In this document: piece by piece, positions 34,904 through 48,958 of the stretch
Layout of the letters: each line of letters opens with the position of its first letter
Position numbering within the stretch: position 1 is the first letter of the stretch
Source: Neelides folsomi
Taxonomy: Eukaryota > Arthropoda > Collembola > Neelipleona > Neelidae
Assembly (NCBI GenBank): GCA_034687125.1
Contig: JAQGBZ010000160.1
Span: forward strand, 1 to 64,000
Direction: 5' to 3'
Length of the DNA stretch: 64,000 bases
Notes under the pieces: generated by a model
Databases searched by the model: none
What the model saw: the letters and a program-made list of their open reading frames with translations, nothing else
What the model was told of the DNA's origin: nothing
Position numbers and translations under genes: made by a program

Positions 34904-36338
34904 AAAGGTCAAAGGTTCCCTCCCTAATTGACCTTAAGACTAATTATTGAGATTTAACATTGTTGATTTTATCTTTATTATTATACTTTGAATTATTTAT
35001 ATTAAAGGTTCCTTTATAATTATATAATTGTTTGATAATGTTCTTTTGAAATCAACTCATTTTTAATTAAATTCATTTTCATACAAGTTTATTTCATCAG
35101 GCAAAATTGCGGTAACTGAAGTTTATTCATACAAGATCAGAGATTGGCATAATATTTATAGTATTCACTCTCAATTTTAATTACTCGTTTATTGTTAATT
35201 AGTTTTAAACAATTTGGCACATCATTACCTAAATGATAATTATTCCTAATTACTCAATTTCCAAATATTTAACATTAGCAATGTTATTAAAATTCTGATA
35301 AGACATTATATTTAGTTTTTATATTGTAATTGTAGGCATATACTTATATTTGTGATATAAAAATATAATAATTCTTTCTTAATAATCACTTACATTACAA
35401 TTCATCAATTAATAATTTTAAATTGATTAAACAAACATTTAGAGTTAATTATGTTCAATTGTATTGATTGCATCAATGCAAACGTTCATAACAAATCATT
35501 TTTCATTTTAATCTTTAAATTATCAATTCACATTTAAAATTTTTCGGCTTAATAAACATTTGAGTTAAATTACAAATTTTTTAAGAGAAAATACAAATCT
35601 ATTTAACTTAATCGGTAATAGGAACATTTTTCAGACAGAATTTTCTTTAAGCATTTTATAATGCTTATTAACATTAATAAAGATAATTATTGTAATTTAA
35701 GTCATTTGGATAAAAATCCTTATATTAACATAGGCATCAGTTTAATGCGTTAAAGGAAGCCTCTTGATAACTTTATACCTAATAATAAATACAGGGTGGG
35801 CCATAAGTTGCTTTCTTTTTTATACGATTGTTTATTTAAAAAAGAAAGAAACTTATGGCCCAACCTGTATATAATAATAAATAAAATGAAGAGTTGAATC
35901 TGCAATTAGCAAATAATGCATTTAACAAATTAATCTTCTTCATTTAACAAATTAAAGACAGAATAAATATCAAAACAAACAGAGTTCAGAGTAACTCTGA
36001 ATAAAAACATATAATATTTTATACAAATCTAACAAATAATAAACTCGATTAAATCAGTCTTTGGTAGCTTCATAAAATCATATTTGTAACATTAAGATTG
36101 TGATTAAATTAATTACATTAAGTAGATTCAAACGTTCCAAGCGTCCTTGTATTTAAATATATGTTTTACAAATATACAAGTGTGTAAAATATCCTCATTT
36201 GGCAGGAAAAGAAAGAGATAAACATAATGGTCCATTCCATTATTAACTACATAGAATTACAACATTCGAATTAACTAAATGAATTAACTAATTTAATATT
36301 AACCATTTAATAGTTAAAAGATTAAAGTTAAGCTTTCC
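34904..36338. other. AT-rich intergenic region with one MITE
   Basis: Lies between the convergent M13 (+) and sog (-) genes. Apart from the MITE at 35792-35867 nothing recognisable was found. Confidence 0.5.
35792..35867. mobile_element. TA-flanked palindromic MITE, copy 1
   Basis: The 76-bp hairpin starts CAGGGTGGGCCATAAGTTGC and ends with a near-complement (...ACTTATGGCCCAACCTG). TA lies on both sides, the target expected for Tc1/mariner movement. Related copies lie at 38417, 42272, 44961 and 60550. Confidence 0.85.
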
Positions 36339-39300
36339 TTAATTTGATTGATTTCTCGTCCGAAGCTTCGTTGGGATTTTCTTAAGTCGAGACGGCAAAG
36401 GTTTTGACAACATTTTGGTCAAATCTGAAGATTTTCCGCATCGCGGACAACAATCCCCATCATCTTGAACTTTGACCTCACAGCTCAACGACGGACATTT
36501 TTTCCTCCCACATTTAGTTTCTCCACTCTGTTAAAATAAAAAATAATTTAATTTTAAAAATAATTATAAATTATGTAGTTAGATTAGTAAAGCCGTTAAA
36601 ACTACCAACTCTGATTAATTCCTTAATGTTAATTAATCTTAAAATTGTTAAATTTGAATAGTTAGTTAATTGTCAATTAAATTAATTACCTTGCAAGAGC
36701 ACATAACACAAGGTATAAAACCAAAAGGTTCAACTCGATGATTCCATTCATCTCCATTTGAATGAAGCTCATCTCTAAATTTGCACCCCCCATTTGCAAG
36801 AATTTCATTTTCTGACGATTTCTTTGGCCCAGGTGTTTGAACTCCATCGCTAAAAACATCCGCTTCCATTTCCTTCTTCGTTGGACAAACTTTGCAACAT
36901 GCAAGTGCTCTTGGTAAAATTGCAGATTCAGGGCGACAGTTCAATGTTGGACATTCTTCTCTTTTGCATTTAACTTCTAATGTATCGGCCTGTGCAAAAA
37001 TAATTTATTAAAATAAATCTCATTATTGTCATTATTGTCATTAATCAGAATGTTTAAATGGAAGTTTAATGTTAATTTGTACTGACATTGCAAGTGCAGG
37101 TGGTGCAGACCATGAACCCATTTGGTGGCATGTATGGATGCCAGGAAGAACCAGCCGGGTGAAAACGATCTCCTTCCATATTGCAACCTCGACCTAGATT
37201 CTTATCAGGAGACTTCAAATCTGAAAGTGAGAAATAATAAATACAATTTGCAAGGGTATTTTGCAAATGTAATTTGTGTAATTTTAAACCGTTGATTTCA
37301 CATGGCGCCTCATTTCCGACCACACCACTCAAATCTCAAATCTAACAATAATGATTGGCCTAATCGGTCGTTAAATGTTCATTGTTGGTTTTTTGAGGTA
37401 TTTGACTCGTCAGCACTTTTTTATCTTTATTTATTTATTTAAATTTATCTCCCTCCACTTCTAATCAAATCAAAATCAGACAATTTGTTCATGAAATTAA
37501 CTCTATTTCTTTTATCAGTTTCTTGCCCTATCTTAATCTTATTAATCCTGTCCTATCTTTTACATAGTTAAAAGGTTAATTTGACATGTTAATTTAACAG
37601 TTTGTTAATTTTAACAGACAATGCTAATATCTCTATTCATAGAACTACAGATATCATTGTCCAAATGGTAAACTATGTACATTGAATGTTATGTAAAGTA
37701 ACAAGTGGCATTTGTGGATTTGCGAATTTACGAAATACTAACCATTTAATCCATTTGTGCTAATATTGACAGAATCAACGCATTATTGATACATACATTA
37801 ATGTTGTTACATTATTGATAAAATTTCATTGTTGACATTTCATTTGAGGAAAATGAATCAATTTTATTTAATGAGGATTATGAAATAAAGATAAAAATAC
37901 GGTTATTGTGATTAAAACATCATAGGGTTAAAGTCATTAAATAACCTAAAATAACCTAAATAACATTAAAACAACATTCCAAAAAGTCAATTGAGTCCAA
38001 AAAGTCAAATCTTAATTTCCCTCGTTAGTAAAGTGAAGGGCTGTTTGTCAAAATTGATATTTTTACTTTTTAATGATGTAAAACTCGGTCCTTGTTAGAA
38101 GACAAACTTGTGGACCCGGTGCCAAAAATTGAGAACAAATGAGCGTATGAAGTGTATGGAGATAAAAAAGGTTGATGTTGGCTGTCGGGGAGGATGAGAA
38201 TTGGGTCAGGAGCCTGGGAGATTATTTACCCTCACGAGTGATGCGCAAATTGTCTTATTATTAAAATATCCAAACCACATAAACATTTTGTACGTAGACA
38301 CTTTTTTGCACTGTTTTACTATTTATAATGGAACGTTTACTAGAGCCAATTGTAAATATGAGTTTTACTCATAATATATCATTCTACCATATTGAATATA
38401 CATAATATATGATATACAGGGTGCGCCAAAATTATCTTTCTTTTTTATATGGTTGTCTAAGTAAAAAAGAAAGATGCTTATGGCGCACTCTGTATATGGT
38501 ATATATTTATTATATATGCTATATGGTATATATGAAATATATATAAAAAAAGTTAACTTACTCATACAGCTTCTGCAACATTCTCCCGTAAGTAAAACAG
38601 GATTAACACAGTCGGGAACGGGGCAGACGACCGATTCGCATTTTACGGCTCCTTTGTAACATGTACAGATTTGGCAAGTGTCGTTCGAAGGCGTCCATTG
38701 CGAATATTCCTCACGGGTTTGACCTGGAAGGAGAAAAATAAAATGATTTATTTCCATTTGATTAATTGCGAATTTCTCCATCATTTATCGAGTGATTGAT
38801 TTGGCCACGTTTTGGCTTTCTTTCCCAAACAAAGAAATTTGCCAACAGGAGCCAAGAACCAAAAGCTTTCGTCCACGACCCTTCTTTTTCCAATTGGATA
38901 ACACGGAAGTCTTTTTTCTCAATCCTCAATCCGACTCAACAATTCTTATTTACCAATAATTTTCAAATTTGTCCAATAATTCTAAAAAGTGGTTAACAAT
39001 TCTCGTTTGATAAGAATTCTCAAAATTTGCTAACAATTCTCCTTTGCCAATAATTCTCAAAATTGGATAATAATTCTTTTCAAAATTTGCAATAATTTTT
39101 TTGTTTTTCAGAATTTGTTGAGTATTTTGGGGGTTAAAAATATATTAAAAATGACTTACCATCGTAGTAGCATTTGCTTTCAGTCACAGGCATTGAGACG
39201 TCATCCTCAGGCTCCAAAGTGTAGTCGGGATTCACGTTATTGCCGAGAACAGATGTGGGCAAACACGAACTTGGCACCCGAACCTACAAGCAAAAACATT

Positions 39301-42300
39301 TATTTATTTATCATCCGCAAGTGTCAATCTCATTAAAACCCGCGCTTCACAATCGGCTAAACTAAATCACCAAAATCCTCTTTCACTACACCGTTAAATA
39401 ACTCCAATTAACTTCCAATTAACTACCAATTAACTTTGCAATTTACAAGAGATTTCTTCCAATAACTCTAATTATGTCAAATAATTGTTAATTATTCCCC
39501 TTGGGGAATCTTACATTTTTAATCACCGATGAGGCAAGAAGGGCTGAGTCGTTTACTCTTACAACTTTAAACAAAACGTCGCCGGCTTTCATGTGAGCAA
39601 ATGCCATCCTAATTAACAAAAATAGAATAAATAAATTATTAATTAATTGAGAGAATAATTAAATCATTAATTAATAAAGAGAATAATTAAATTACTAATT
39701 AATAAAGAAAATAATTAAATTATTAGTTAATACAGAGGATAGATTAATTAATTTAATTATTAATTTAGATTATAATTATTTGTTTAATTACTGAAATAAT
39801 TAATTTAAGAACTTACGATCCCAATTCAGTAAAAATTCCTTCGTGTTCGCTAGTTTCAAAATCCTCCAAAATGTACGATCTGACCGGAAGTCCTTTAAGT
39901 TGCAGAGCGGGCATTTCCATGAGTTCAAGTCTCATTAAGGCACTTTGGGGTCTCTGGGCAAGGGTCAATTGGTAATTGAGAGCACAAGAGGAATCAACTC
40001 CGATCCAAAGGAGTCCTTGGGCTCTTGCAATTTCCTCATCATCCCTCTTGACAATTTCTTTACCCGGGGAGAGAACAAGCGGAGCGTCGGAAGCTTGAGC
40101 ATCTCCGAATCCCCGGTATTTCAATTGACCTCGGAGGTTTCCTTTGTCTGTGGCGACATTCAAAAAGATGTTTCCTTCATAAAGGAGCTGAAAGTAACGG
40201 GCCGACATTCCTGACACGATCTCTCGGGTCATGTTCTGGAGCGGGGAGATTTGAAGTTCTTCGAGGATTTTTCTCTCGGTTTCCAGCTTGACTGATGTCG
40301 GGGTGTGTTCTTCGGGCAATTGAATGTTATATGACCAAGAGCCGTCTGGGAGAGGATAAACCCATGCAATACCAGAACTAACCATTTGAGAGGCATCGGG
40401 ACTCAAAACTGTGTCGAAAATGTCACACGAAGCTCTAAAATAAAAAAATTAACTTTTAATTATTCTCTTGTATTTTTACACTTTAATGCATTTTTGTGTT
40501 TTGAATGCATTTGAATGCATTTTGTGTTTTGAATGCATTTTAAAGCTTCTAATGCATTTTTAAGTTTTTAATGCATTTATAATTTTAATGAATTTTTAAT
40601 TATAATTAAATTGCAATTGTCTTTTTACGTACCTTGATTGAACAAAACCAATAAGTTTGAAATCCGGGTTTTGTGGCGAATAAAGTACAAGGAAGAGCGA
40701 ACCCCTTGAGAGCGATTGGAGCTGATCCAGTTCCAAGATGGATCTCACTTCAATGGAATTCGTCTCATATTGAATCTTTGAAATCTTGACATTTTCCTCG
40801 ACATGAGTTCCGGAAGAGTCTGCGATCCTCAAAGAGATTCCAATGTCGCGCTCCTCATCAAAGTCCCCGTTGAAGACAACGTTTAAGTAAATTGAGCCCG
40901 TTGCTGGGGAAACTGTAATGATCGCCATTCCACCCGTTCCCTATAAATATCCAACACATTGTTAAATTAACTTAATTAACCTAACCTAGCCTAACTTATT
41001 GTTAATTAACCTAATACAGCATTAATGAACCTAATACAGCTTTAATTAACCTAACCTGACCTAATATCTCTAATTAACCTAATAAATCTGAATTTAATTA
41101 AGATTCAAATTACCGCTTGATTCGAAGATTCCAAAAGTGAAGAATAAAGCTCAGTAGCGACATAACGTTGCTTGGAAACTCTTCCAGCCAAAAATCGATC
41201 ATTGTCAGCCCCAATCTTTTCAGTGACGAGAGCCGCATAAAGTTTTTCCTCCTTTAAAAGCTTTCTGTAAACCCTAGGAATTTTTCGCCAAACTCCGCAA
41301 ATCTTTTTTGTCTCTGATTGGTAATTGTTGATTGTCACTTCTTGTTCTTCTACGACGTTTCCTTCCATATCTACAAACTGGACGTATTTGGGCCGAAGGA
41401 GAACCGAGTTGTGAACAAAGGAGTAATAAAGACTTTTATGGAGAAACATGAAACGGCCAGAAGCAAGTCCAGCCTCCATTGGTTCGCCTAATCCAGTTGA
41501 GGATTTAATCAATGATGAACTACGTGGAGTTAATAATGCTGCATATTCTAAAAATTTAAAAATTACCATAAAATTACCATTAAGTTCACAAACTTCTTTT
41601 ATCCAGATATTTAAAAAAATTTAAAAACTTCAATTAGAGTTTGATTTGAAAAAAAAAACAGTTAATTTGAATTAAAATTACCTCTATTGTTATCATTTCC
41701 CTCATTGTCATCATTTGTTGATTCAGGAGACTTCTGGTTGGAATCTAATTTAAATAATAATTCTTTATATTGATGGGAAATTTATGATCTTGTACACCCT
41801 GTCCAGTATCTACAGTGGCCTTCTCACTATTGCTTCACGCTCCTTTCCTCTCGTTTCCTTCACGCTTCTTTCCAAGCCAAAGCTCTTATTCTATCTATGA
41901 AACGTTTATTTTCCGAATCACTTTGAAAATCCATTTAATATTAAGTCTAAAATTAATCAATATTATATAAAATGAAAAATTGAAATTATGTGAATGTAAA
42001 TTATAATTTAAATTTGAACTATGCTACACTGCGCGCAAGAGATACGCATTTAAGAAGGGCCACTTTAGATATTGTACACGGTGTATTTAACTTAACCATG
42101 TTATATAATTTAAATCATGCTACCAGTATGGATGATAAAAGGAAATAATATATGTTATTTGCATAAGGGGAAACTTGAGCTTGTCTTTAACCATAATTGG
42201 AATCACAAAAGGATTCTAGGAAGGAAACTCAATTGCGTTAAAGCTGATATTACATAAGATGTAGGTATGTACCGGGTGAACCATAAGTAACGCATTATAC

Positions 42301-44000
42301 ATTCAATCAGTATAGTTATTATGCAAGGGAATTAGACGTTACTATGTACTATAACCATCGTGCATTACTTATGGTTCACTCTGTATAAGTATTGTATACA
42401 AATATCCTAGTATCTTTACAAACATGTTTGTAAAATATCATTGTCTTTTTTGTATATGACTTATATTATATATATATATATATATATATACGATTGTTGA
42501 TGAATGTACATAATGTAAGTATCTGTATGAGGAAAGCATATGGATATATTGATATGGTATTCTTACTTTTAAGGACTTCTGGGCATATTTTGCAGCATTG
42601 ACCTGTGACACTCACTGCATCGTTGCACTCGAGTTTTGGACAATCGTTTTTCACGTTCTTGCACCGGATCCTTCCAACAATTCTTCTTTTCTTTTGAACC
42701 TGAATTAAACACATAATAAAGAATAAACGCTCTGTGTTTGTTCATTGTAGATACCTACTATATATCATATCATATGTATATTACATGGAGATTCAAATGA
42801 ATGTATCATACACCCTCATATCATACACTTTTGTAGACTTTAAACCTCACCCTTGTTTTAAGCCTTTTAATTAACATTCGCAATTTGATAAATTGGGGGC
42901 TTATTTAATTTTTGACTGACCTTTCTCCCTGAAGGGATGACGGGAATGAAGTAAGGGTGACTGTACGGAATTTTAATCCTCTGAATTTGAGTCTTGGGAT
43001 TTCCATCCCACTCTCTTTCTCTCTCTTTCTCATTTATTATTGGAAATTATTGGAATTTATTTATTATTGGAAATTGAAGGTTGTGTGGGAAAGGAGACAT
43101 GGGTGAAATATTGATACACTCAAAGTCAATCCAATTTCAAATCACCTTCATCATTGGTTAAATGGACCCATGGACCAAATCCAAACCATGTTAAACTTGG
43201 AAATATGTATATATAAATATAATTAAGAATTAAGAAATTTGGGATGATTTTACTATTAGATCCAAAGACTGTACAAAGTCGCATAAATATGTTATTTAAT
43301 AACTAATTAAATACATAACTAACTTATATTAACTTCTTAGGTAAATTGCCTTTTCAATTTTAATGCTCTAAAAGTTTTGTATTGTATTCTTTTGCTATTA
43401 ACTTATTCTAGCTAATTGTAATTATCTAACTATTTTATTAATTTAAATTTAAACTCTTTGACTTACCGCTTCACAAGCACACTCGATACAATACATTGTG
43501 CCGAAAGGCTCTCCAAGATCCGGACTCCAAGAATCTCCAATTTCATGAACGTTTTTTCCCAATCGGCATTCTGAAAATAGAATCAAAAATGTCAAATAAT
43601 CTTCAATTAAAACAAACTATCAAATCGAGCCAAAGTTAACTTTCATTTAAAATCTTAAAAATATTGTTGTATTTAATTTTTACTACGATTTTAATTTAAC
43701 CTTTAACTTCTAATTAAAATATCTAATTAAATAAAATTTAAAAATAAAATTATCAAATTAATAGCAGGAAAAAAATTAATTACCGCTTGTTCGCTTTGAT
43801 TTCCTTCGACCGTCTTCAGCCCTCAATGGGAATTTTGATCTTTGTAATCTTCTAAGATTGAGATTCCTCTGGGCAGCTCTGTTTGGATTTTTTCCCCCGC
43901 CCGGGCCATTTACCCCATTGGCGGATTCCACTAAAAGTGTTTGTAATAAAATTGCAAAGAGGACCAGCAAAACTGCGAAGAAAAATCTTCCTCCCTCCAT
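36339..44000 (-). CDS. sog: Short gastrulation/chordin BMP antagonist
   Basis: Fourteen minus-strand exons join in phase to 974 residues: 44000-43784, 43570-43467, 42699-42567, 41744-41682, 41547-41114, 40940-40633, 40434-39817, 39608-39515, 39283-39160, 38723-38562, 37334-37290, 37220-37087, 36989-36690 and 36527-36339. That is close to fly Sog and vertebrate chordin. A hydrophobic N-terminus (FFFAVLLVLFAILLQTLLV) leads to a first VWC domain (CRLGKNVHEIGDSWSPDLGE, then QCCKICP). CHRD repeats follow from about 173 to 640, then three more VWC domains (CTCYKGAVKCESVVCP; CNMEGDRFHPAGSSWHPYMP; CGRKKCPSLSCEVKVQDDGD). The protein binds BMP/Dpp extracellularly and shapes the dorsoventral gradient, being cut by Tolloid. 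Introns carry MITEs at 38417 and 42272. A 69-nt intron between exons 11 and 12 is in frame with no stop. Confidence 0.96.
38417..38492. mobile_element. TA-flanked palindromic MITE, copy 2 (sog intron)
   Basis: Starts CAGGGTGCGCCAAAATTATC and ends with a near-complement (...GCTTATGGCGCACTCTG), with TA on both sides. Length 76 bp like copy 1, but the arms have diverged. Confidence 0.8.
39640..39760. repeat. AT-rich tandem repeat in sog intron
   Basis: Units of roughly 35 bp built on GAGAATAATTAAAT and TAATTAATAAA repeat about three times with small changes. Confidence 0.6.
40480..40595. repeat. TGAATGCATTTT minisatellite in sog intron
   Basis: Short units containing AATGCATTT recur about seven times between two sog exons. 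Confidence 0.65.
42272..42383. mobile_element. TA-flanked palindromic MITE, longer variant (sog intron)
   Basis: The 112-bp element starts CGGGTGAACCATAAGTAACG and ends with a near-complement (...TTACTTATGGTTCACTCTG), with TA on each side. It shares the CCATAAGT arm with the shorter family but has a different core. Confidence 0.75.
42466..42491. repeat. (TA)n microsatellite
   Basis: Uninterrupted TA dinucleotides over about 26 bp in a sog intron. Confidence 0.85.
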
Positions 44001-44959
44001 TGAATTAAATCTCGTTTAAAATCCTTTTTAAAAAACTATTTTTTCCACAACGGAGATGATCAACTGACAATTGCAAGTTAAAAACTGAGGTCTGGGAAGG
44101 GAAATCCCAGTTTATGTATTTGGGATTGGGAGGAAAAGCCGCGTTGGTTCTCAACAAATGTTCCCCTGAAATTCTCTCCCAACCAACACTTCCTTGTTCC
44201 TTCACAACTCTTGCTTCCACAGCTCTTTTGCTCCACAACTCTGGTTCAAGAGCTCTTTGGGTTGTTCCGTCTCCCACACTCTGACAATGACAACTGAAGA
44301 GTTGCCTTCAATCTCTCTTGTTAAATTATCTTGATGTTCCTTCCTAATTGGTTGGACCAATAGCAATATTCTGCTACCTATCAGGCAACTGACTCCTTCA
44401 GACCTTCAAAACGGCACGTCAGTCACGTAGACTTAAAGGGATCCGTTCCAATTCATTCCATCGGTCACGTGTTCCCTAACGGCGTGGGACTTACGAAAAT
44501 TTATTGTTTGACTACCATCCTTCCTTTTTATGTTCAAAGTATGTAATCTGAATTTAATTCGCTTTCATTTACATTTAGTTTATTCGTAAAGAGAATAAAA
44601 ATTGAAAACAGTAGCTTTAATAAAACTTTATATTATATTTTATACTTATTATTATACTTTAAGTTTTTTTTCCCTTTCCCCATTTTAAAGGAAATTAATC
44701 ATTGGGAAAAGAGAGAAAGGAAGGAAGGGGCAAATTAGAAATTTTCGCAAGTCCCGCGCCGTCAGGGAGTAGGCTTCAACTCTTAATCTCTTAATCATTT
44801 ATCTTGACATCTCGCTAAATGACATAATTTCCTTCTTCCTTTACTAGATAATATATATTTACATACAAATACAATGTATACATTGTATTACCTTACATAA
44901 TAATATAATATACCATATACATACGTACGTGACGTACGGATTGTATTGTATATGGAATA

Positions 44960-45030
44960 TGTGGGCCATAAGTTGCTTTCTTTATTAACGATTGTTTATT
45001 TAAAAAGAAAGCAACTTATGGCCCACCCTG
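44960..45030. mobile_element. Palindromic MITE, copy with damaged left end
   Basis: Contains GTGGGCCATAAGTTGCTTTC and its complement ending GGCCCACCCTG followed by TA. The left CAGG terminus is missing or mutated; the arms are otherwise near perfect. Confidence 0.78.
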
Positions 45031-48000
45031 TACAATATTATATTACAATATTACATATATGTTCATTAATAATATTTAAAAATGTCATTTATTATATTAA
45101 AAAATTATCATTTACGAATCTTTGTTTTTATATTTAAATTAATGCTGATTTTGATTTTTTGATTAAATTGGTGAAATTAATCTAAAAAGAAATTGAGGAA
45201 CACACACGAAAAGGCATAGTAACATGAAAATCATATGGATAAAGCGGCTAATTCCTTGACATTGGCTAAATGAGCTAAATCCTTATGGTGAAGATTGGTT
45301 AGGGGCCTTTATGTGCCTTAAAGGGTCTTTGGAGTTTTGAAGTGTTTGAAGGTCCAAAACCGGAGAAACTCAAAGGACACCAACAGTTTGCCCCACACAA
45401 TGTTTTTGAATGAATCCACACCTTTAGAAAGAACCGGCTTTGAGAAACCAACCCTTCGACACTCCCAAATAGAAATATTCGAAAGAGTCGTCAAGGGCCC
45501 TCCAACACACAAGACTGATTGACGCCTTTTTGCTCCCATTGATCGAGTGAGCCTTAATGGCGCCGATCCCTTAACACTATGACATCCTTAAGGGCCGCTA
45601 TCATTAAGGGATCCTATAGTTAAGGGATAGGGATTCCTATAGTTAAGGAATAGGGATCCCTTTGAACAAATTTGACAAATAAGCTCGACTTCCTTATGGC
45701 CAAATTAATCAAAATAAAAATGGGATTTAAAGCTGAAATTGGTTCTTGAACAAGGCACTTCCTTTTGTTTATTAAACTAATACAAATAGTTATTTACAAG
45801 GGTCATGTCATTTGAGCCTTTTGGCCCTAAAAACAGCGTCGATTCCGTTTGTTACAATTTCTTCAATTTGTTCGACTGGAGATAAATGGGAAGGGAATAG
45901 GAGTCGTATATCATAACAGAGCAATAAAGGTCAAGAAAGAAATTTTAATCCCCTCATTCATAAATTGTCCAAAAGTGACTGTTGAAATTTATTCTCTTTT
46001 AAATATCGGAATATTCGAGGAAAACCGTTCTTTTGTTTGGACCACCTTTCTTTTTCAGTTTTCAAATGTCGCTCTGGTGGGGCCGAAACTTTGCTTTTAT
46101 CTTTTGCTTTGTTTGAAACATCTTTGGTTGGTGGAAGATTGAATTCCTATCACTAATAAATTTAAATGCCGCTTTGCCGCTCATATATTAAAATCCGAAA
46201 TTAAATCTCATATACATATTAGTGTATACAAATATATATTAGCTTATATAATATACACACAATACAGATATTTTACATCTTATATCTTGTATAGAAGTAA
46301 TATGAAAAATTGGAAAATCCATTTCCAATATTCCAAGAAAAATTCTATAATTTAACAATTGCGATTTAATCAATTTGATTGTTTATGTTTTTATTTTATA
46401 TGAATGAATTCCGCCAGACAGATTTTATTGTCTGTAAGGGTCATAGCCGAAATTAAATTTAATGAGGTTAGAAATACATAGAGTTATATAAGTTACATAG
46501 AGTTTTGTATTTGCTGTCATTTTGACTGGGCGCCGTCGACAGATGAAATATCTCGAGACTTGCCATATACCAATATAAGTTTTATTAATACATAATATAT
46601 CATGTATTATGTCTGTCAAAATAATATACCAGGTACATACATACAATATCAATATTTTCTATATACGCAATGTAATGATACTATGATGCACTTGATATGA
46701 AAGATTCTCCTGGTATATGTTATGTTATTATATGGTCTGCTATGCTTTATTTCTAACATTGAATGTATTAAATTTATTAAACAATTAACATTATCTTATC
46801 ATGCTATTAAAATGTTATTGGGATTGAAATATGCTAATCGTCGCCTCCACACAAATAAAAGTGATAAATAAGGTTTGAGACATCACATCAGTCTGCATGA
46901 TTATTCTCTTGTCATTCTATTTATAAAAATTTTTTTTGCACATTCGCAAATTCACAACACACAATTCCATCTTTAAAAAGGAAAAAAAACTCTTTAGAAT
47001 GAAATACTTTATATAGCAAATATTATGGAATAACATCAATACATAGGTTCTGTATTTACAATTTACAATATATGTAGTATTTACTATATAGTATTATATA
47101 GTATTTAATATATGTTATTATATTGTATTAATATATATTATATTTGTATTATACATTTATCTTGGTTGATTTTTGTATTTGAATAAGTTGGCACGTCTTG
47201 GTTTAACCTTTTATTGTAAATTTGCATAAAATTTTGGCCATTGTTTTGTAAGGAGCTGTTGTTGATTTGCGAAAAAACTTGATGTTTTTATCAACTCCAT
47301 TTTTATTAAAGTTTGGAGCCACATTGGTGAACTCCTACATTTAAAGGAAGATTCATTTGGAGTTTCTAAAGTGAAGAAGTGTGTGAAATGCATAAATTGC
47401 AGGCTAAATATACGATGCGCTTTCTTGGCGCCTCATTAATTCTGTTGCTTGTATGCACTCGGGTTTGATATAATAAAAATAAATGTAAAAAAGGATTTCG
47501 GAAGCTTCTCACATAATTTACAAATGTTAATTGCCTTCCTGGTCGTCGTCTAACAGCCCAATTACTTGGTTAAATTCACAGATCTTCCGATTAACCTCAG
47601 CCCATCCACTTCATCCACAACATGACAATCAATGGCCTTGTTCTCGTCCAGTCCATTCCAGGACAAACCCAATGAATCTTTCTGACTTCACTTTTTATTC
47701 GTTCCAATGCAATGCGAACATTTGGTTAGTTAAGGTAAATCGGCCCCTTCATTAAAATAGATAAAATTCTTTCTCCACTCCGTTTCTACTTATTGAGCCA
47801 TTTTTAATTGAGTTAATGAGGAAAAGATTTCTGCGTTTTTGACTCCTATGATTAAAAACATCCAAAGATTTAACTTTAAACTTTAAGCTTAAACAACTCC
47901 AATAGCTAAAACTTAAAACTCGAGTACAGTAGTTGAATGTAAATCTAATAGTAAATCTAATAGTAAGTCTGTAGTCATTAAGTTGGTAAGTCTAATAGTT

Positions 48001-48309
48001 TGATTGGAATTGACTTAATAAGCAGAAAGAAACACTTTGCCTTTCAACATTACAAAATCGTAATAAAATTGTAATAAAATTAAATGGCTTTTAAGACCTT
48101 GATGTTAAAACCGATTACGCTTCACATTTTTGTTTCCTATATGAGAATTTATTCAACGTCTCGTTCTACTCCACTACGCTAAAAAACTACCAGTTCCGTT
48201 AAACATATCATTATCTGACCAAATCCAAATCTTGTAATTATTTTCTAAAACTAGAATAATAATTAAATCATAATTAGGTATTAGTAAATTATGATAATTT
48301 TAACAATTT

Positions 48310-48440
48310 CTCGAATTATTGCAATTTGTTAAATTATTGCAATTTTTACAATTTGCTGAATTATTGCAATTTGTTGAATTTTTACAATTTGTTGAATTAT
48401 TGCGATTTTTACAATTTTGCGGATTATTGCAATTTTTACA
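48310..48440. repeat. ATTGCAATTTGTT tandem run
   Basis: About eight degenerate copies of a 13-18 bp unit with TTATTGCAATTT cores. Confidence 0.6.
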
Positions 48441-48605
48441 ATTGTCGAAAAGTGTTAACTTTTGAAAAATGTTCATTCCACAGATGTCAAGCCTAAGCGG
48501 CGGATTATTAAAAAAATAAATTTAATTTAATAAATTTCATGTTCGTGTTAAAGTTTAACACGAAGAGAACAGGAAGTTTGACAGGGAAGTTGAGGAGCGT
48601 CTTAC

Positions 48606-48958
48606 GAGGATTTACAATTTGGCGGAGTGGTCGGAATTCCAAAATCTTGGTAATATTTTGGGAAATTTGAAGTGAAACCTTTCTGGTATGATTTATACGA
48701 TTGTAAAACTCTGGCGGGATCCGAATTCTCCGAAATTCCCCTCCGCTCCGAAATTCGTATTGGCTCCGAAATTGCCATTGGCTCCAGGATAAAGTTTATT
48801 GGGTTCGTGTCATCTGGGTTTGGTGTTTGAGGTGTGTGATGGTAATGGCACTTTTGGCGACGTCTCCTCGGTTGACATTGAGCTAGGCCAAGAGTGCAAG
48901 TATTTTGGTGGTCTGAGTGCATTGGATGTTTTCCACTGTTGTCCCATAGTTCACAAGC
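48606..48958 (-). other. Possible unassigned coding exon
   Basis: A minus-strand open stretch bounded by a CCCGAG acceptor-like and a TCGTAAGA donor-like site. It reads ACELWDNSGKHPMHSDH, then QNTCTLGLAQCQPRRRRQK and a long hydrophilic Pro/Ser-rich part ending FGIPTTPPNCK. Its base composition is richer in G and C than its surroundings. I recognise no family. It could be an exon of a fast-evolving secreted protein, or chance. Confidence 0.25.

Noticed and set aside
44005..44277. 90-codon minus-strand frame just upstream of the sog start
   Set aside because: It lies in the likely sog leader, has no family resemblance and no signal, and sog begins with a proper signal sequence at 44000.
45318..46142. 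Several 60-97 codon frames on both strands
   Set aside because: No splice-consistent extension, no family pattern, and they overlap short repeats.
46850..46960. Possible small RNA gene
   Set aside because: No cloverleaf or conserved boxes could be made out by eye.
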